Shown here: one piece after another, positions 22,631 through 34,438 of the stretch
How positions within the stretch are numbered: the first letter of the stretch is position 1
Layout: every line of letters begins with the position of its first letter
NCBI GenBank assembly: GCA_030248295.1
Contig: JASANH010001409.1
Coordinates: forward strand, 186,001-250,000
Reading direction: 5' to 3'
DNA length: 64,000 bases
Origin: Mesodorylaimus sp. YZB2_4
Taxonomy: Eukaryota > Nematoda > Enoplea > Dorylaimida > Dorylaimidae
The notes under the pieces: generated by a model
Seen by the model: only the letters and a program-made list of their open reading frames with translations
What the model was told of the DNA's origin: nothing
The model's database searches: none
Translations under genes and position numbers: made by a program

Positions 22631-24326
22631 TCACTCGCTGGAGTCATCGAGCGGAGGCATGTCGCTGAACGCTTCGTTCAGATCCATAGTGACATCGGCG
22701 AGATCGGACGGGGACGGACCGGTGGCGGCTTGCTTGGACCGAGATGCCCTGTCATAGGCAACTTCGATGCGTTTGAGTCGATCGGCAGCGCGCGACTCGT
22801 CGAGAGCTTCGTTCAAATCGACCTTGCGCGAACGAGAAGGAGGAACAGAGTCCGTGAGGAAATCGTCCAAATTGATCGAGCTCGACGATTCGTCGCTGGA
22901 CTCCCCGGAGAACCCGTACCTGCGTTCCTTCACAAAGAAACTGTCTTCGCGCGAGAAATTGAAATCTTCGTCATCCGATTCCTTCATCTTTGGCTCAGGA
23001 AGGGGCATTGGCTCAGGAGGCCTCGGTGGCCAAGACAAGTTCGTCACGACGTTCCAACCGTCATCTAAAATTCAACTGTAAATTTTAGGGATTTGTTTGG
23101 AAAGTATGATCGTGATTTCAAAACTTACGGATTCCCCTCATCAACCCCATTTCCTCGACCAGTACCAGAAAACCGTATCGATCGATTTTGTACTTGGTCA
23201 GCATGATACCGATCGGAATGGCCTTGCGATTTCGCAAAGTATTCGACGGGCAGTACATCCTTGTCTTTTTGCCCACACGTACGGTGTAAAAGACCGTCTT
23301 GGCGCAGATCAAGTCGTGGATGATGTAAACGTATTTCAGATTTCGATATTTGATCTTTTCCAGTGTCTTCAACTTACGCTTCTCGAAATCTTCTGGCATA
23401 TCTATTATGGGCGTGGAGGAATCGATGGGAAAGCCGGGGTCGCTGTCCTCAGAATCAAATGACATCTCGTCGACACGGGATTGACTGATGCTTTCAACCA
23501 CGTCTTGCATGGGCGGCAGGACGGGCGATTTGGCCCAGTCTTCTAGCATGGCCTCCTCGTTGAACGACCACAGAGCCTGCAGTGTTTCCCGATTCACCTG
23601 CACCGAGCCATTCGGGATGCGGTCATTGGCGATGCGGTATATGCCATCAATGTACAACTCGATTTCTGAAAAGTTCGCACAATTTTTGAAAGTTTGATTT
23701 GAATGAAGACCTTTTGGCAAGTTTGTCTATTCGAAAGGACCAGAAAAATTTCACATACCTTTCAAAACGCCGTTGTACTTTTCGCTGAGGATTGTGTGAT
23801 AGTTGCGAGACCACCATGGGCCCACGTACTTTGGGTAGGAGAGGGTGAGATTTCGGAGCGTGTTTCGCCAGCCAGCTGAACACAGACGATGCAGGGGGCC
23901 GGCTGGGTGGAAGAGCGGCAGTTTGAGAATGTTGGAAGGTTTTTGCTTCAAAATGGCCGCATTGAGGTTGTAGAAGATGGCATCGCGTAAGTAAGGCAGG
24001 GGGACAGCCATGCGCTCGAATAACTGATAGCTGAGAGTTTGCCGCAGGGCCACCCAAGCTCCTTCGCCATCTTCAGGAGAATTGATCAATTCGTACCATT
24101 CTTTCTTGCCCTCTAAGATGCTGGGGCGCATCCTAGCCGCCAGCGTACGCAAGCGCAGCGGATGGTACAAATACGGCGTCGGATCGTAGCCACTGGGCGT
24201 AGTCTGCGGAATCGAGGCTGGAGTTTGGAGCGGAGTCAATTTGGGACGCCTTTTGGGACCCGTGGTACGCGTGGTAAGGGGCGTAGACGGTGTTTGCTTC
24301 TTTGGCAGCAGTTTTTCTTCCGTCAT
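22631..24326 (-). CDS. unrecognised 512-aa intracellular protein
   Basis: Three exons, 24326-23759, 23665-23129 and 23064-22631, join in phases 1 and 1. I do not recognise the family. The first 65 residues are a basic Thr/Pro-rich stretch with no signal peptide. Residues about 65-230 look like a globular helical domain (motifs WYELINSPEDGEGAW, PLPYLRDAIFYNLNAAIL and YPKYVGPWWSRNYHTIL). Residues about 240-280 are acidic and Ser/Asp-rich. Residues 285-370 form a second compact domain with YVYIIHDLICAKTVFY, RMYCPSN and KYKIDRYGFLVLVEE. The final 140 residues are disordered, Pro-, Ser- and Asp-rich, ending PPLDDSSE. Acidic serine clusters suggest CK2-type phosphorylation. The next gene on the strand is the ankyrin protein 900 bp upstream. 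A nuclear or scaffold role is only a guess. Confidence 0.75.
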
Positions 24327-25220
24327 CGGTATTTGAGAGCTAAAACAATTTTATGGTAAAAAGAAGGGTGGATAATAAACTTTCAACATAACGTGTGTGG
24401 AATAGACTTACCCCTAGACCTTTGTATCTCGTTACTGTTTCAGCAAACTCGGAGCCACCTGTCGCCTGTTCGGCAGAGCACACTGACCTCCTGTAGGAGG
24501 GTGAGCTGTGGGTAACACTGTACGCTGTCCTTTTTTTAACTGTACACTGTCAGAGTCCGCGCAGCTTGCAGGTTTCGATGACTCGTTAATCGCGTGACTT
24601 ATCAATGATGGAAGGTCGTCTGCAGCCTCACAATTTAGTGATGTCAGCTGGCCAATCAGGTGTGCTGTGCTGACTGTTTTCCTTTGCTGCCGATCACAAG
24701 CTTTGCTAGCCAGGGGGCGTCACCGGTTCCATAACAATGCGACTCTATGACGCTCGAGCACAGTCACAAGGTATCAAGGTATTTTAAACTCAAGGTTAGT
24801 GCATGTACATTAGTCTATGACGCACTGCAGCTATTTTTCGTCTTCTCTGCTGTGCTGTCGCTGTCACGCCGTGCTGTCACGTGACGGTACAGATTAACAT
24901 TTTTTCGTATGTTGAGATTACGGTACATAGTACAAACACGCACACGCACGCACAAGTACACAAAAGACTGTTCATAGATTATGTACCATACTGCTTTGGA
25001 TATGACAAGGCGCCATGAGGGCAGCCGCGATATGCTAATAGGTAACGGTATCACAAGCATATTCCGACTAATAAGGCCTATGCTTATGACTTGGGACCCA
25101 TGCCGTACGAGTAACGCTGCTGTGCAATCTCTGGACACCATAAATCAATGCCGTGTGAAAGTGCAACTCGTGCTACCTAACTAGCTTCTGCCTACCGCAT
25201 ACAGCCAATCCTCCAACGGG
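24327..25220. other. intergenic, no supported gene
   Basis: Between two minus-strand genes, carrying the promoter of the 512-aa gene and the 3' end of the ankyrin gene. Only a short CA-rich stretch near 24935-24955 stands out. Confidence 0.5.
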
Positions 25221-26988
25221 CTACTCGGTTTTGCAAAGCGGTTGCTTCTCTTCAATTCTCTGTTCCCATCGAGCCACGTGTCGACGTTGGGCTTTGACTT
25301 TGTCCGCTTTGCTGACCCGAACTGCCGACTTGGTGTAGTGGTGGGTGTAGTGATGATGATGGTCCACTCTCAAATCGAGATTGATCTTAATTCCAACATT
25401 GCCGTGAGAAATTGGTGAAGAATGCCTCACTTCGGGACTGCCTTTTATACTACGCACTTCCTCCGATTCCAGCAACCCGTCTTCCTCGTCAGCGTAGTAT
25501 CGAGATACGTCTCGTGCTCGACGCGCCATCAGGCTCGCGCCACGAAACGCCGCCATCGACGACAACATGGCCAAACGATCCGTTTTGGACTTTTTGGGCG
25601 ATGCGCTTCGACGGCGACGTCTCTGCATTTTGTGCACAGGACTATCACCGGCCGAGAGCACTTCAAATTCATTCGCGTCCTTTTTACCCATGTCTTCTTT
25701 CAAGGACAGTGTACTTTGCATACGCGACTCGCTTTTCCCGCGTAAGCCGATTCTGTACACCAAACTGGTCACACGACGTTCTTCTTTTTCGAGCGCTTCC
25801 TAAAATGAACTTGGAATCTTGTACCGGCCACTCTCATTTAGGAAAACCCAGCTTACTTTTAAATACTCGCTCAGAGCAATAGCGCAATCTTCGTGGCCGT
25901 ATTTCAAAGCCAAAGTGAACGCGGTGTCGCCGTCGTCGTTTTCGGCGTCCAAAAAATCCAAGAGAGTTGCTGAATCTTTTTGATACTTACGTTTGAACTC
26001 ATTCATAAACAAACGAACGATGCTGTCGTATCCGCGTATGCTGGCGTACATCAAAGCCGTGTTACCGGCTCGATCTCTTAGCAAATAGTCGATCCGGCTG
26101 CACTTGAGTATCAATTGGATTATTGGAGCGCTCGACTCGGCCACAGCGTACATGAGGGCGGTGCGACCACGGCCATCGCGGGCATTCACATCGGCCACGA
26201 AACGATCTCCTCCTCCCTGGCCCGACTCCGATATGCATTCCCCGCTCTCCAAGACTCGTTTTATAGCCGATTCCTTGGGGATATAAAAAGTAACGAGTCA
26301 AGACAAAATATGGAACCACGAGACGTTTCTAACGACATCAACTAAACCGGTAGAGCGGACCTAATCAGAATGGCGTAGAAATTTCGAAAATTTTAAGCTC
26401 ATTTTACGATTTTGAACAGATTTACGCATATCTTCACCTAGGTCTCCTCATATACCCTGCAAAGTTGACATCAACGGGGCCTATTTCTACGATAATTAGG
26501 GAAAATTCTCGAAAGTCTTCACCGCAAGGATCTTGTTGCCACGCTGAGAAATGCGTCAAAACAAGAATAACGACGAGAGTGAGAGCATCATCGGGGACAC
26601 TGTGCACCTATGAAACTAGTGGTTCATGAATTTGGGAGCCTGTTTGACGTGATCGTGTTTTTTGAACCTTATCACTTACCGTTTCGCTGACATTCTTATC
26701 ACTAAATAAGATCGACGTCAGGCCGCCCAAAGTGATCGCTTCACTCTTATCCTGTTGAGTTATCCATAAGCTCGACTTGTCTCCCGCCTGGCCCTCGCCC
26801 GGTCGACCGCGCATTTCGGACTGCAGTTGCATGACCATGCCGCATATGGAATCCACATCGCACTCGGATACCGAATCTGGAGTGCTGCCAGAGGAGGCGG
26901 GCTTCTTGGTAGTGGTTGAAGGGGTGCGGGTCATCTTTGCACTCCGAGTACTGGGCGAAGGCTTATGTGGGGAATCCTGCATTGCCAT
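25221..26988 (-). CDS. ankyrin-repeat protein
   Basis: Three exons: 26988-26680, 26273-25857 and 25799-25221, all phase 0, encoding 434 aa. The first 103 residues are disordered and Ser/Thr/Pro-rich. Exon 2 holds about three ankyrin repeats with the usual landmarks: GRTALMYAVAESSAPIIQLIL, then GNTALMYASIRGYDSIVRLF, then GDTAFTLALKYGHEDCAIAL. Exon 3 begins with a charged helix, continues with a basic Arg/Ser segment (KMQRRRRRSASPKKS) that could be a nuclear-localisation signal, and has a His-rich patch (DHHHHYTHHYT). It is a protein-binding scaffold by domain type, with no enzymatic motif. The middle acceptor (ccccaag) is weak, but frame and repeats support it. The partner and pathway are unknown. 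Confidence 0.8.
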
Positions 26989-28249
26989 AGTCGGAACGGA
27001 TGGTCAAGGACGGTGCTCGGACGGTACTGTAGTCGTCGTAGGTGGGACAGGGGAAGATATATACCCTATCAAAGTGCTTTAACATATAAGGAAGGCTGTA
27101 TTCAGTGGCGTTCGCATGGTGATAGTCACACGAAGATTAGATTAGCTTCAATGACTTTGTTTGCTTCACACTGTGTCTCTGACTCATCGGCTGCGCACCT
27201 AAGGAGTCTAAGATCCGATTTGAGCCCGTCATGTGAATTGGCTATTGTGCATTAGTAGCCATAAAAACCTCTTGTTCTCTGCCTCGAGTTCTATTTTGTC
27301 CCGTGATCTATCATACAGTCCAGCGCGCATGTTGCATAGCGAGCGTCACGAGGCAGCAAGCACGGGCGCCCACGAGCTCGCTACGCGGGCGGTCCTTGAT
27401 GTAGAATTGAGCTAAATCGGGTCGAAATGCTCGATGACGGCCACGTCTCAAAACAGCGGACCTGTTGACAAGATCAGGTGCCTAGTCCACGTCAGGAAGA
27501 GGGTTTTAGATGAGTAGAATAAGCTAATCCTGAATAATACACGTCAGAAACACGTCTCGCCGATTAAAACGGGATAGGTACGCTGCTTCATCGACTGCTG
27601 ACGCACTGTTTTACAGTCAGCATCACAAGTCCATTGCCGTCAAGAACGCTGACTGTGAGGCAAATGTCGTGCGGGTCACGTCACAAGATTTCATGGTGGC
27701 ACGGTTCTGTGATTGCGGAAATGTCACCAGGGTCCACGGTGACAGTCGACGTAGATTTGGTACGGTTTGTCAGGGACGTGGCTTTAACCACTGACAGATA
27801 TGCTCACATTGCAGGGTCACAACTCTGCTCAGCAAAGAACTGGAAGATAAGCTAGTGACGGTCGTTTAACAGAAAACGATAGTTTTTTCAGTGTCGTTAA
27901 CACAATTTTCGTAAAGCCCGCCAAACGGCTTCGTAAGAGTGTGACACCCCGAAAGGAAATACAGTAAGCTCCCTGGGGCCACTTAGATGGCAGATCCTAG
28001 GTGCCACTGTGCAGTACGAGAGCAATTCCCGATGCACTTTGATCAGATGCAAGTCTGTTGTAAGCCCCATGCACAGTACAGTGCACCAATTCCATTATGA
28101 TATGTTTTTTTACATCACCAAGGGCAGTACGAACGCGCACACATGATACACGAGCGAAACGTCAGAGTTCCAGCGCCGGATTGTAGGCCAAAGGCTTGCC
28201 ACTGGAGAAGACCCTGTCGAGCAGTGGCCGATTGTCCATCTGACGATTG
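26989..28249. other. intergenic, no supported gene
   Basis: Upstream region of the ankyrin gene. Plus-strand frames here are antisense or chance. No repeat or RNA gene is recognised. Confidence 0.45.
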
Positions 28250-28595
28250 CCGCCGATGGAGCCGCGGTGGCTCAGGTGGTTGAGGCGTTGGTCCCGCATT
28301 GCTTGGGCCGGTAACCCTGACGGGCCCGCCGCTCTGGCTGAAGATGAGAACGGCAGTTCGAGAGGAAACCGGTCTTCGAAGGCGATTGTGAGCTCGTCGT
28401 CGACCTTCAAACCTGGCTCTGGGCGACTCACCCAGCACTGTAGGGAAGATCCCTCCCTTCTCGCACAGTATCATCCTGGGATGCTGGTGCTGGCACAGGG
28501 TGCCCTCGTGTGGAGACGGAAGAGTTGGTTTCTTATCATTTCGCTGACCAGCTATAGGCAAAACGGGCTGGCAGTCCCGCGGGGAAAGCATTAAA
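28250..28595 (+). mobile_element. tRNA-headed SINE, family 1, copy a
   Basis: Begins with an A-box-like GTGGCTCAGGTGGTTGAGGCG, carries the core word GGGCGACTCACCC near 28425, and ends with the family-1 tail GGCAAAACGGGCTGGCAG at about 28557-28575. The head differs from the other two family-1 copies while the tail is shared. No frame through it is credible as protein. Confidence 0.6.
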
Positions 28596-29509
28596 TGAAA
28601 GTGGAGGACGCCGATCAGAGAGGTGGTCAGTGCTGGCCATGGGCGAGGATGATTTTGGTCTGATCGGATCGTTGCTGCAGCTCCATGGTGTAACCCGCAC
28701 GCAGGCAGTGGGAGATATGAGAGACCAGACTCGGTGGACGGGGCGATGTCATAGTAATATTTTACTTATCGCTCAAGCAAACACATGCATTCTGGTAGCG
28801 AGAGACACAGCATACAAATACACGCTTCAGAAATGTCAGTATGAAAAGGTGAAGCCTCCAGAAACAGTCTCAGCAGGCCCAGCATTCCATAAATTGACAA
28901 TGGGGCCGTCTTGCATCAGCGAGTCTATTCTGGATGGGTGGGCGCGATTTGAGCAACCAAGCTGGCCAGAAATGGCACCTGTGCCTTCGTCATCAATCTG
29001 CGGGGCGGAGTTGACGGGGAAGAAAGTTCGGCAGCAAGAAGACCAGTAATAAGTTCGTGACCTAGTTGGCAGCAGTGTTGACCCGTAGCTGGGTGAACAT
29101 TTCTTGAATGATGTGCCCAGTCATCCACGAGTGAGAGCCCGCGCTTGGTGATGTGATAAAACATGAACCCTCCTTTCTTGAGCCTATAGCCATGAATGAT
29201 AGAAAGAGGGTCGGTAGGCTGGCAGTGAGCGCGCCACAGGGATCTCATAAATTGGCACTGGATGGCAGGTAGAATATTTCTGCTGCCATTGTTTGTGGGC
29301 GCTAGTGTCTTTCAGAAGGCGGACCACCTACCAACCTGCGGACTGTGCTGCAGTGTGGCTTGAATGGCAGGCGATGCAATGGAATGACTGCTTCGTTTTG
29401 GTCAGTTCCAAGTAGGGTGACCAAGAATAGAGTGCCACGTGGACACGTGTTAAAATCATTGCAATGGCACGTTCAGGTAAATTGCCCTGCTCTTCCAGCA
29501 GGCAAAGAC
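28596..29509. other. no supported gene
   Basis: Spacer between two SINE copies. A 139-codon plus frame (28630-29049) has no domain support. Confidence 0.4.
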
Positions 29510-29885
29510 AGCGGCCGCGATGGTGCAGCGGTTCGGCATTCGTCTCTCACGATCGAATCGTCCCGGGTTCGATCTCCGGTGATGGAGGTCGGTTTGCAAA
29601 CCATAAACCCTCGCTGGCCTTGACTGACTCACCCGGTACCCCAGAGGTGCTTCGAGTGGAGAGACGAAAGCCAAACAAGGAGACAGTCTCGAAAAGGTTC
29701 GCAGGCCACCCCCATCGTCCGAGGAAGTCTGTGTCCAGTCCCGGATGCCCTCGCGTAAATGTGCTCCTATTGAAGACACGCAGACGACGCTGTGTGTGTG
29801 CTGGTCCCAGCACAGCCTTGCTTAGGTTTGACTGCTGGCCGGCTGGCTAGAGGCAAAACGGGATTCAGCCCACAAAAATTTTAAA
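29510..29885 (+). mobile_element. tRNA-headed SINE, family 1, copy b
   Basis: The tRNA-like head has A box TGGTGCAGCGGTTCGGC and B box GGGTTCGATCTCC. The body includes AACCATAAACCCTCGCTGGCC and GACTCACCCGGTACC, and the tail reads GGCAAAACGGGATTCAGCCC followed by an A-rich end. It aligns along its length with 48450-48797. Confidence 0.78.
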
Positions 29886-30508
29886 AACAAGAAACTGGCA
29901 CAGACAGTATGCAATGCACCCTCGCCCCACGGCCCTCCTTAAAAAATCTTTTTGAGCTTTAAATTTTGTACACAGTCCGGCCAGCTGTTATTGATTCTGG
30001 CACAATCCTTGTTGAAACCAGTTCAGTTCGTGGTTTCCTGTATTTAAATAATGATCTTGCCACGCAAGTTACCCAGCCAAGTCAGTGGATAGAACTAGCA
30101 TTCCAAATAAGAGCACGTCTCGCCTGTAGAATGTCATAAGGGTCTTACTTAACATCCACAGCTCCATCAGTTTGATAACTTCTGCTTCAGAAATTCCTCC
30201 TGTTACACAGCTGGCTTCAGAACCTGAATTTTTCATCCTCACAGCATTTCCGAGTCCACAGGCGCAAGCATGCACTGCACTGAATTTGAGGTCCCGTGCT
30301 GATCACTTCAGACATGCTAAAGGTGCCGATAGACCTTTATAGACCACATCAACCACCAGGTCAGTTGCCAGTGTTGTACTGTACATAAAGATCACCCATC
30401 CCAGGCCAAGACAAATTAAAAAAAGGAAATGTTATAAAACGATCACCAAGCCAATACATTATCTACAAGTGAAAACCCCAAACATGCTAATTTTTAAATT
30501 TCGGCACC
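29886..30508. other. no supported gene
   Basis: Downstream (3') region of the minus-strand FBH1 gene. Nothing recognisable. Confidence 0.5.
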
Positions 30509-33500
30509 TCACTGCAAAAAAGGCAGGTAAAACGCGTAGCATTTGGCCATTAGATCTCGATGCTCGGTCGACTCGAAGTCAAACAGATTATCGTGCACTT
30601 GCTCATTTTCTTCGATCTCATGTTCAACGCACACCTTGCACAGTCGAATGTGTCCACTTTTGCGCACCCCCGATGCCCGAGTTACGGCCAATGGTTTCCG
30701 ATACAAAAAGTGTCCTCGCTTACTGGGTGGCATTTGTCCGCATTTGGTACAGGTCGTGGATTGATCAACCGTTGTTAGCAGCGGCGAATAGAACAATGGG
30801 CCGAGACGTCTGGACAGTGCGCTCCACACAGTCGCATTCACTATCAGGCTGTTCATGGCCCTGGTCATGGCCACATAAATCAAATTCTTTTCATCGAGTG
30901 GGCCCGAATAATTTGGATCATCAAAATCGAAGAAATCGTCGGCCAAACGAACCGTCCTAAATTCAAGTCCTTTCGACTTATGCGCAGTGATCACAATGAA
31001 CTTGGCGCACTTTCGATCATGAGCTAAACACGATTTGACCGCTTGAATTCGACTGCCCGTTTGCACTCCATGTTTTTCCACGATTGCGATCCTCGACAAT
31101 AATTCCTTATCGTTGATTTTTTCACCGTGCTCTTTGGCTTCATTAAATGATTTGAATCGTTTCAAATACCAGTGCTTCGGTGGCGGGGAATCGCTTTCGC
31201 GGCTCTTCTCCGACAGATACAAATGGTACAGGGCTTCCAACGATTCGAAATCGAACGGAGTGCGCGTCGTTCCAATGGCCAAGCATTGCCGTCCTTGCTC
31301 CTGCTCAGCGATAATCACGGATTCGTTGAAAACGCTGAAGTTAGTTCGACAAATAATAGCCGTTTGACCTTCTACTTGACCGTCCAATCGAGACTGCTTG
31401 TCCATTCCGATCAAGAATTTCTTCTTCTCCCCTAAAACCGAACGCATCCAAGAATTGGCCATGTACGCGATTTCGGGACCGAAACGAAAGCTTTGGGTCA
31501 AATAAAAGGTTTTCGTCGATGGAATCTGGTCCAAGGCGTTGATGGCCCCTCGGAAACTATAAATTTGCTGATAACCATCGCCGACCAATATTTTGGGAAC
31601 GTTCTCTTGTCGTTTGAAGATATCTAGCGCTACTGGATTGCAGTCTTGAGCTTCATCGATTAAAATGGCATTGTAGCCATAAATTTTTGGTTTGCTGAGT
31701 TGATAGAGCTAAAAGAAAAGCAGAACTCTGAAGTAAAGTACAAAGAACGGTGTACAGTGGTTAATAGGCTGAATTCTCTACGCAGCCTATCATCTTATTG
31801 TTAGCGATTACGACAACCCTCTTTGCCACCCATCTTGTTCGGATAGAGTACAGCTGATCGTGGGAAGCCGAGATTCTGACTCTCGCACTCTGCCCCACCC
31901 CTCATCATTGACCGCCACCAACTAGAGAGTGATTGGGTCGATAAAACCCTGGACAAATTTTGACAAAGTTCCAGAGAGAAAAAGGCACTTCTTACTTTTA
32001 GATACCCATCATAAGTCATTCGAACATTCATCTCGTTTGTCTGTTGCATCAATTCCCAAATCGTTTGCGCTTGCGAAATGATTTCCAATTTCATGTCGGG
32101 ATCGAATGTCAGCACGACGGGGATGCCTTGTCGACTTCGATACAACCATTTATCAGGGACGAGTATGGACGAAATGTCCTCACGATCGCTAGCGAAAAAA
32201 TTGATGAGCGTTTCTCGTACGACGGCTCCGCGAACATATCGATCAAGGCCTTTAATATCGCGTGTATTCTCTAGGATAGAGTCCAATCGCATACTTCCAT
32301 ATTCTTGTTTATGCTTGTACTTGAATCCAATTTTCCCGAACGCCAAACTGTGAATAGTACGGCAAGTAGCGTTTGATGGGAATCGAGCTTTGGCATCTTC
32401 GGAAACGTCCTTGTTGAAAAAAATTACCAGAAACCGCTTATTCGGCCGAGCTCGACAATATTCGATCAATGTAGTGGTTTTGCCGGTTCCAGCGAAAGCG
32501 ATAACACGAACGTAATCGCCTCGTTGTAGTTCGTGACCGATAATCCTGTACTGTTCGAAAGTCGGCTGTCGATCTCGTCGTCCCACAAAATTGTTTAGGG
32601 ATGTTTGTTGAGCACCTTTCAGACCGATTGAGCGTTGGCTCAAAGTGATTTTCTCGGCCAATTCTTTGTGAGATTTTGTTCCACCATTTTCGAATAAATA
32701 GACGGCGTATTTAAGCTGATAGTGATGTCGACCGTCCATCAACACTCCTGTGTGAGTGTAAGCTAGCAGAAGCGTCAACAAGCAATACAAATATTCGATC
32801 CAATACATCCTCTTGCAAAATGCAGGCTGAACGGTCAATAAATGTATGATTTTGGACATTGATTCGACGTTTTCTGATAGAAGAACTAATGCTGCCACCA
32901 ACCCGCCAACGTTTGGTTGATCGTTGTCCATTTTTTCAGGAATCGCACCTCCGTGAGTCGATGTCGAAAATACTTTTTCCACTATTCGAATAGCTGATGC
33001 ATAAAGATGATGTTTAGCCAATCGTTTCAAGGCAGTTTCGACTTCGTCGTCAGTTGATTTGGGGATCGTGGCCATGTATCGAACGAGCTCCATCGGCCCG
33101 ATCGGCTGATCGCTAGGGCCCATTCCGTTTCGGATTTCAACTTCGATTCGATTTACAGCAACATGATCACGACCTAAATAGCGTGAGTACAATTTCTTCC
33201 ACGGCAAGAATGTTTCGTCGGAAATTATTCGGTTAAAACGACGGCAAACAACACTGCAGAAATGGACCAAATCGATTCCAGGCAGTCGACATAAAATTTC
33301 TTCTAATAACTCATCAGGTAAATCGTCCATTGTAGCTCTGCCCCTGTAAAATTTTGAAAGAGTTAGCTTTGTTGCAGAATCTTTGTCGTCTATAGTCAAA
33401 TCATAACACGGTGGAGCTGTAATATGCCGAGTAAGTCCGCCAGTCCTCTTCGAAGTTTGGTTCGTGAACAACGGACTCATGGAAGCAGCCGCTTCATACA

Positions 33501-33678
33501 ACTCAATATCCGATTCGCTCATTGATTTTATTTCTGATCTTCGCAGGGAATCCAGTTTTAATTTCTTTGACGTTGATTTCGTTGATGCTGATTTTTGTCG
33601 TTTTCCTCCATTTTTACTTGGCTGTTCTTCTGTGGTTGACGTGCCATTTATTCCTTTCTTTCGTTGAGAATCGGCCAT
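30509..33678 (-). CDS. FBH1: F-box DNA helicase 1 (UvrD/PcrA-type, 3'-5')
   Basis: Two exons, 33678-31996 and 31708-30509, give 960 aa. Residues 1-110 are basic and disordered (KRQKSASTKSTSKKLKL). An F-box follows at about 117-165 (LPDELLEEILCRLP), which recruits the protein to an SCF ubiquitin ligase through SKP1. The helicase core carries motif I AGTGKTT near 395, Walker B LIDEAQD near 579, motif III VGDGYQQIYSFRGA near 600, motif V TAHKSKGLEF near 799 and motif VI VAMTRAMN near 840. A Cys-pair tail (CTKCGQMPP, LCKVCVEHE) follows, as in metazoan FBH1. FBH1 unwinds DNA at stalled forks and restrains RAD51 recombination in the nucleus. The ATG at 33678 is the first Met in frame. All key residues seen are intact, and length is close to vertebrate orthologues. 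Confidence 0.95.
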
Positions 33679-33683
33679 GACTC

Positions 33684-33850
33684 GTGCAGACAATTTGGTC
33701 GAAATGTTATGAGATCGATCGATTGGCTAAAATACCACGCATTTTAGATCCAGTAGAATGCGCAGAGATTGCACTGGCTGCAGTACAATGCAACCGATCA
33801 GATATCGAACGCGCGTCGAGCGTACGCGTAATCAAAGTTGAATTTGACAA
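33684..33850 (+). other. open exon-like block divergent to FBH1
   Basis: On the strand opposite FBH1 and starting almost at its ATG, a frame reads LAKIPRILDPVECAEIALAAVQ and onward to VEFDK before a consensus donor (aa|gtaagt at about 33856). There is no in-frame ATG (TGA upstream), so it could be a non-coding first exon of a divergent transcript, an exon of an unseen gene, or chance. The next plus-strand gene is CNBP at 34439. Confidence 0.25.
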
Positions 33851-33856
33851 GACAAG

Positions 33857-34438
33857 TAAGTTTCAGGTTTCGTGTCTCTTAGCAAAGTTCTAACTAAAAG
33901 AAGGAAAATTTTGTTTAAATATTGAAATCAATAAGATAAGAAAGGTTTTATTTTGAATATTTTGTCATTTAAAAATCCTGGAATAATAAACCCTTTTATC
34001 TGAATGTTTTTTTTACCACTACCGTATCCTACTGTCATTACGTAACGTGCGCCACGGGCCGAAATTTTTTTCTTTGAGTAGGTACTCTTCATTGATTGTG
34101 TGGAAAGTGGAAGTTGATGTCGAATTTGCTTTTGGTTGGGTTTGCGGTATATAACTAGTTTTTGCTTGTATTCTTGAATGATTCGGCCTCTAATAATACG
34201 TTATTGCAGGGGTTCTCAAACCGGCTGGTTTGGGGTCGCGATTTGCATTTTCTCGATCCTATGCTGAAACGCTCCTCGATTTCAGTGTAGCATTATTTCT
34301 GAAAGAAAGAAAGACAAAGGAATATCCGTGGTCAGCGGGTGTCGTCGTTTCTACGAGCGAGTGCGAGCGCTAGCGCGCCGCGGAGTGTGACCAAGATTGT
34401 GCATTGAGTTATGCTACCGTTGCACACGGACAACAAAA
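33857..34438. other. CNBP upstream region
   Basis: Roughly 600 bp between FBH1 and CNBP, AT-rich in the first half. It probably holds the CNBP promoter and leader. No clear TATA box or repeat. Confidence 0.4.

Noticed and set aside
29510-29885. Plus-strand ORF of about 128 codons over this stretch
   Set aside because: It runs through a tRNA-derived SINE and the equivalent frame is not kept in the copy at 48450.
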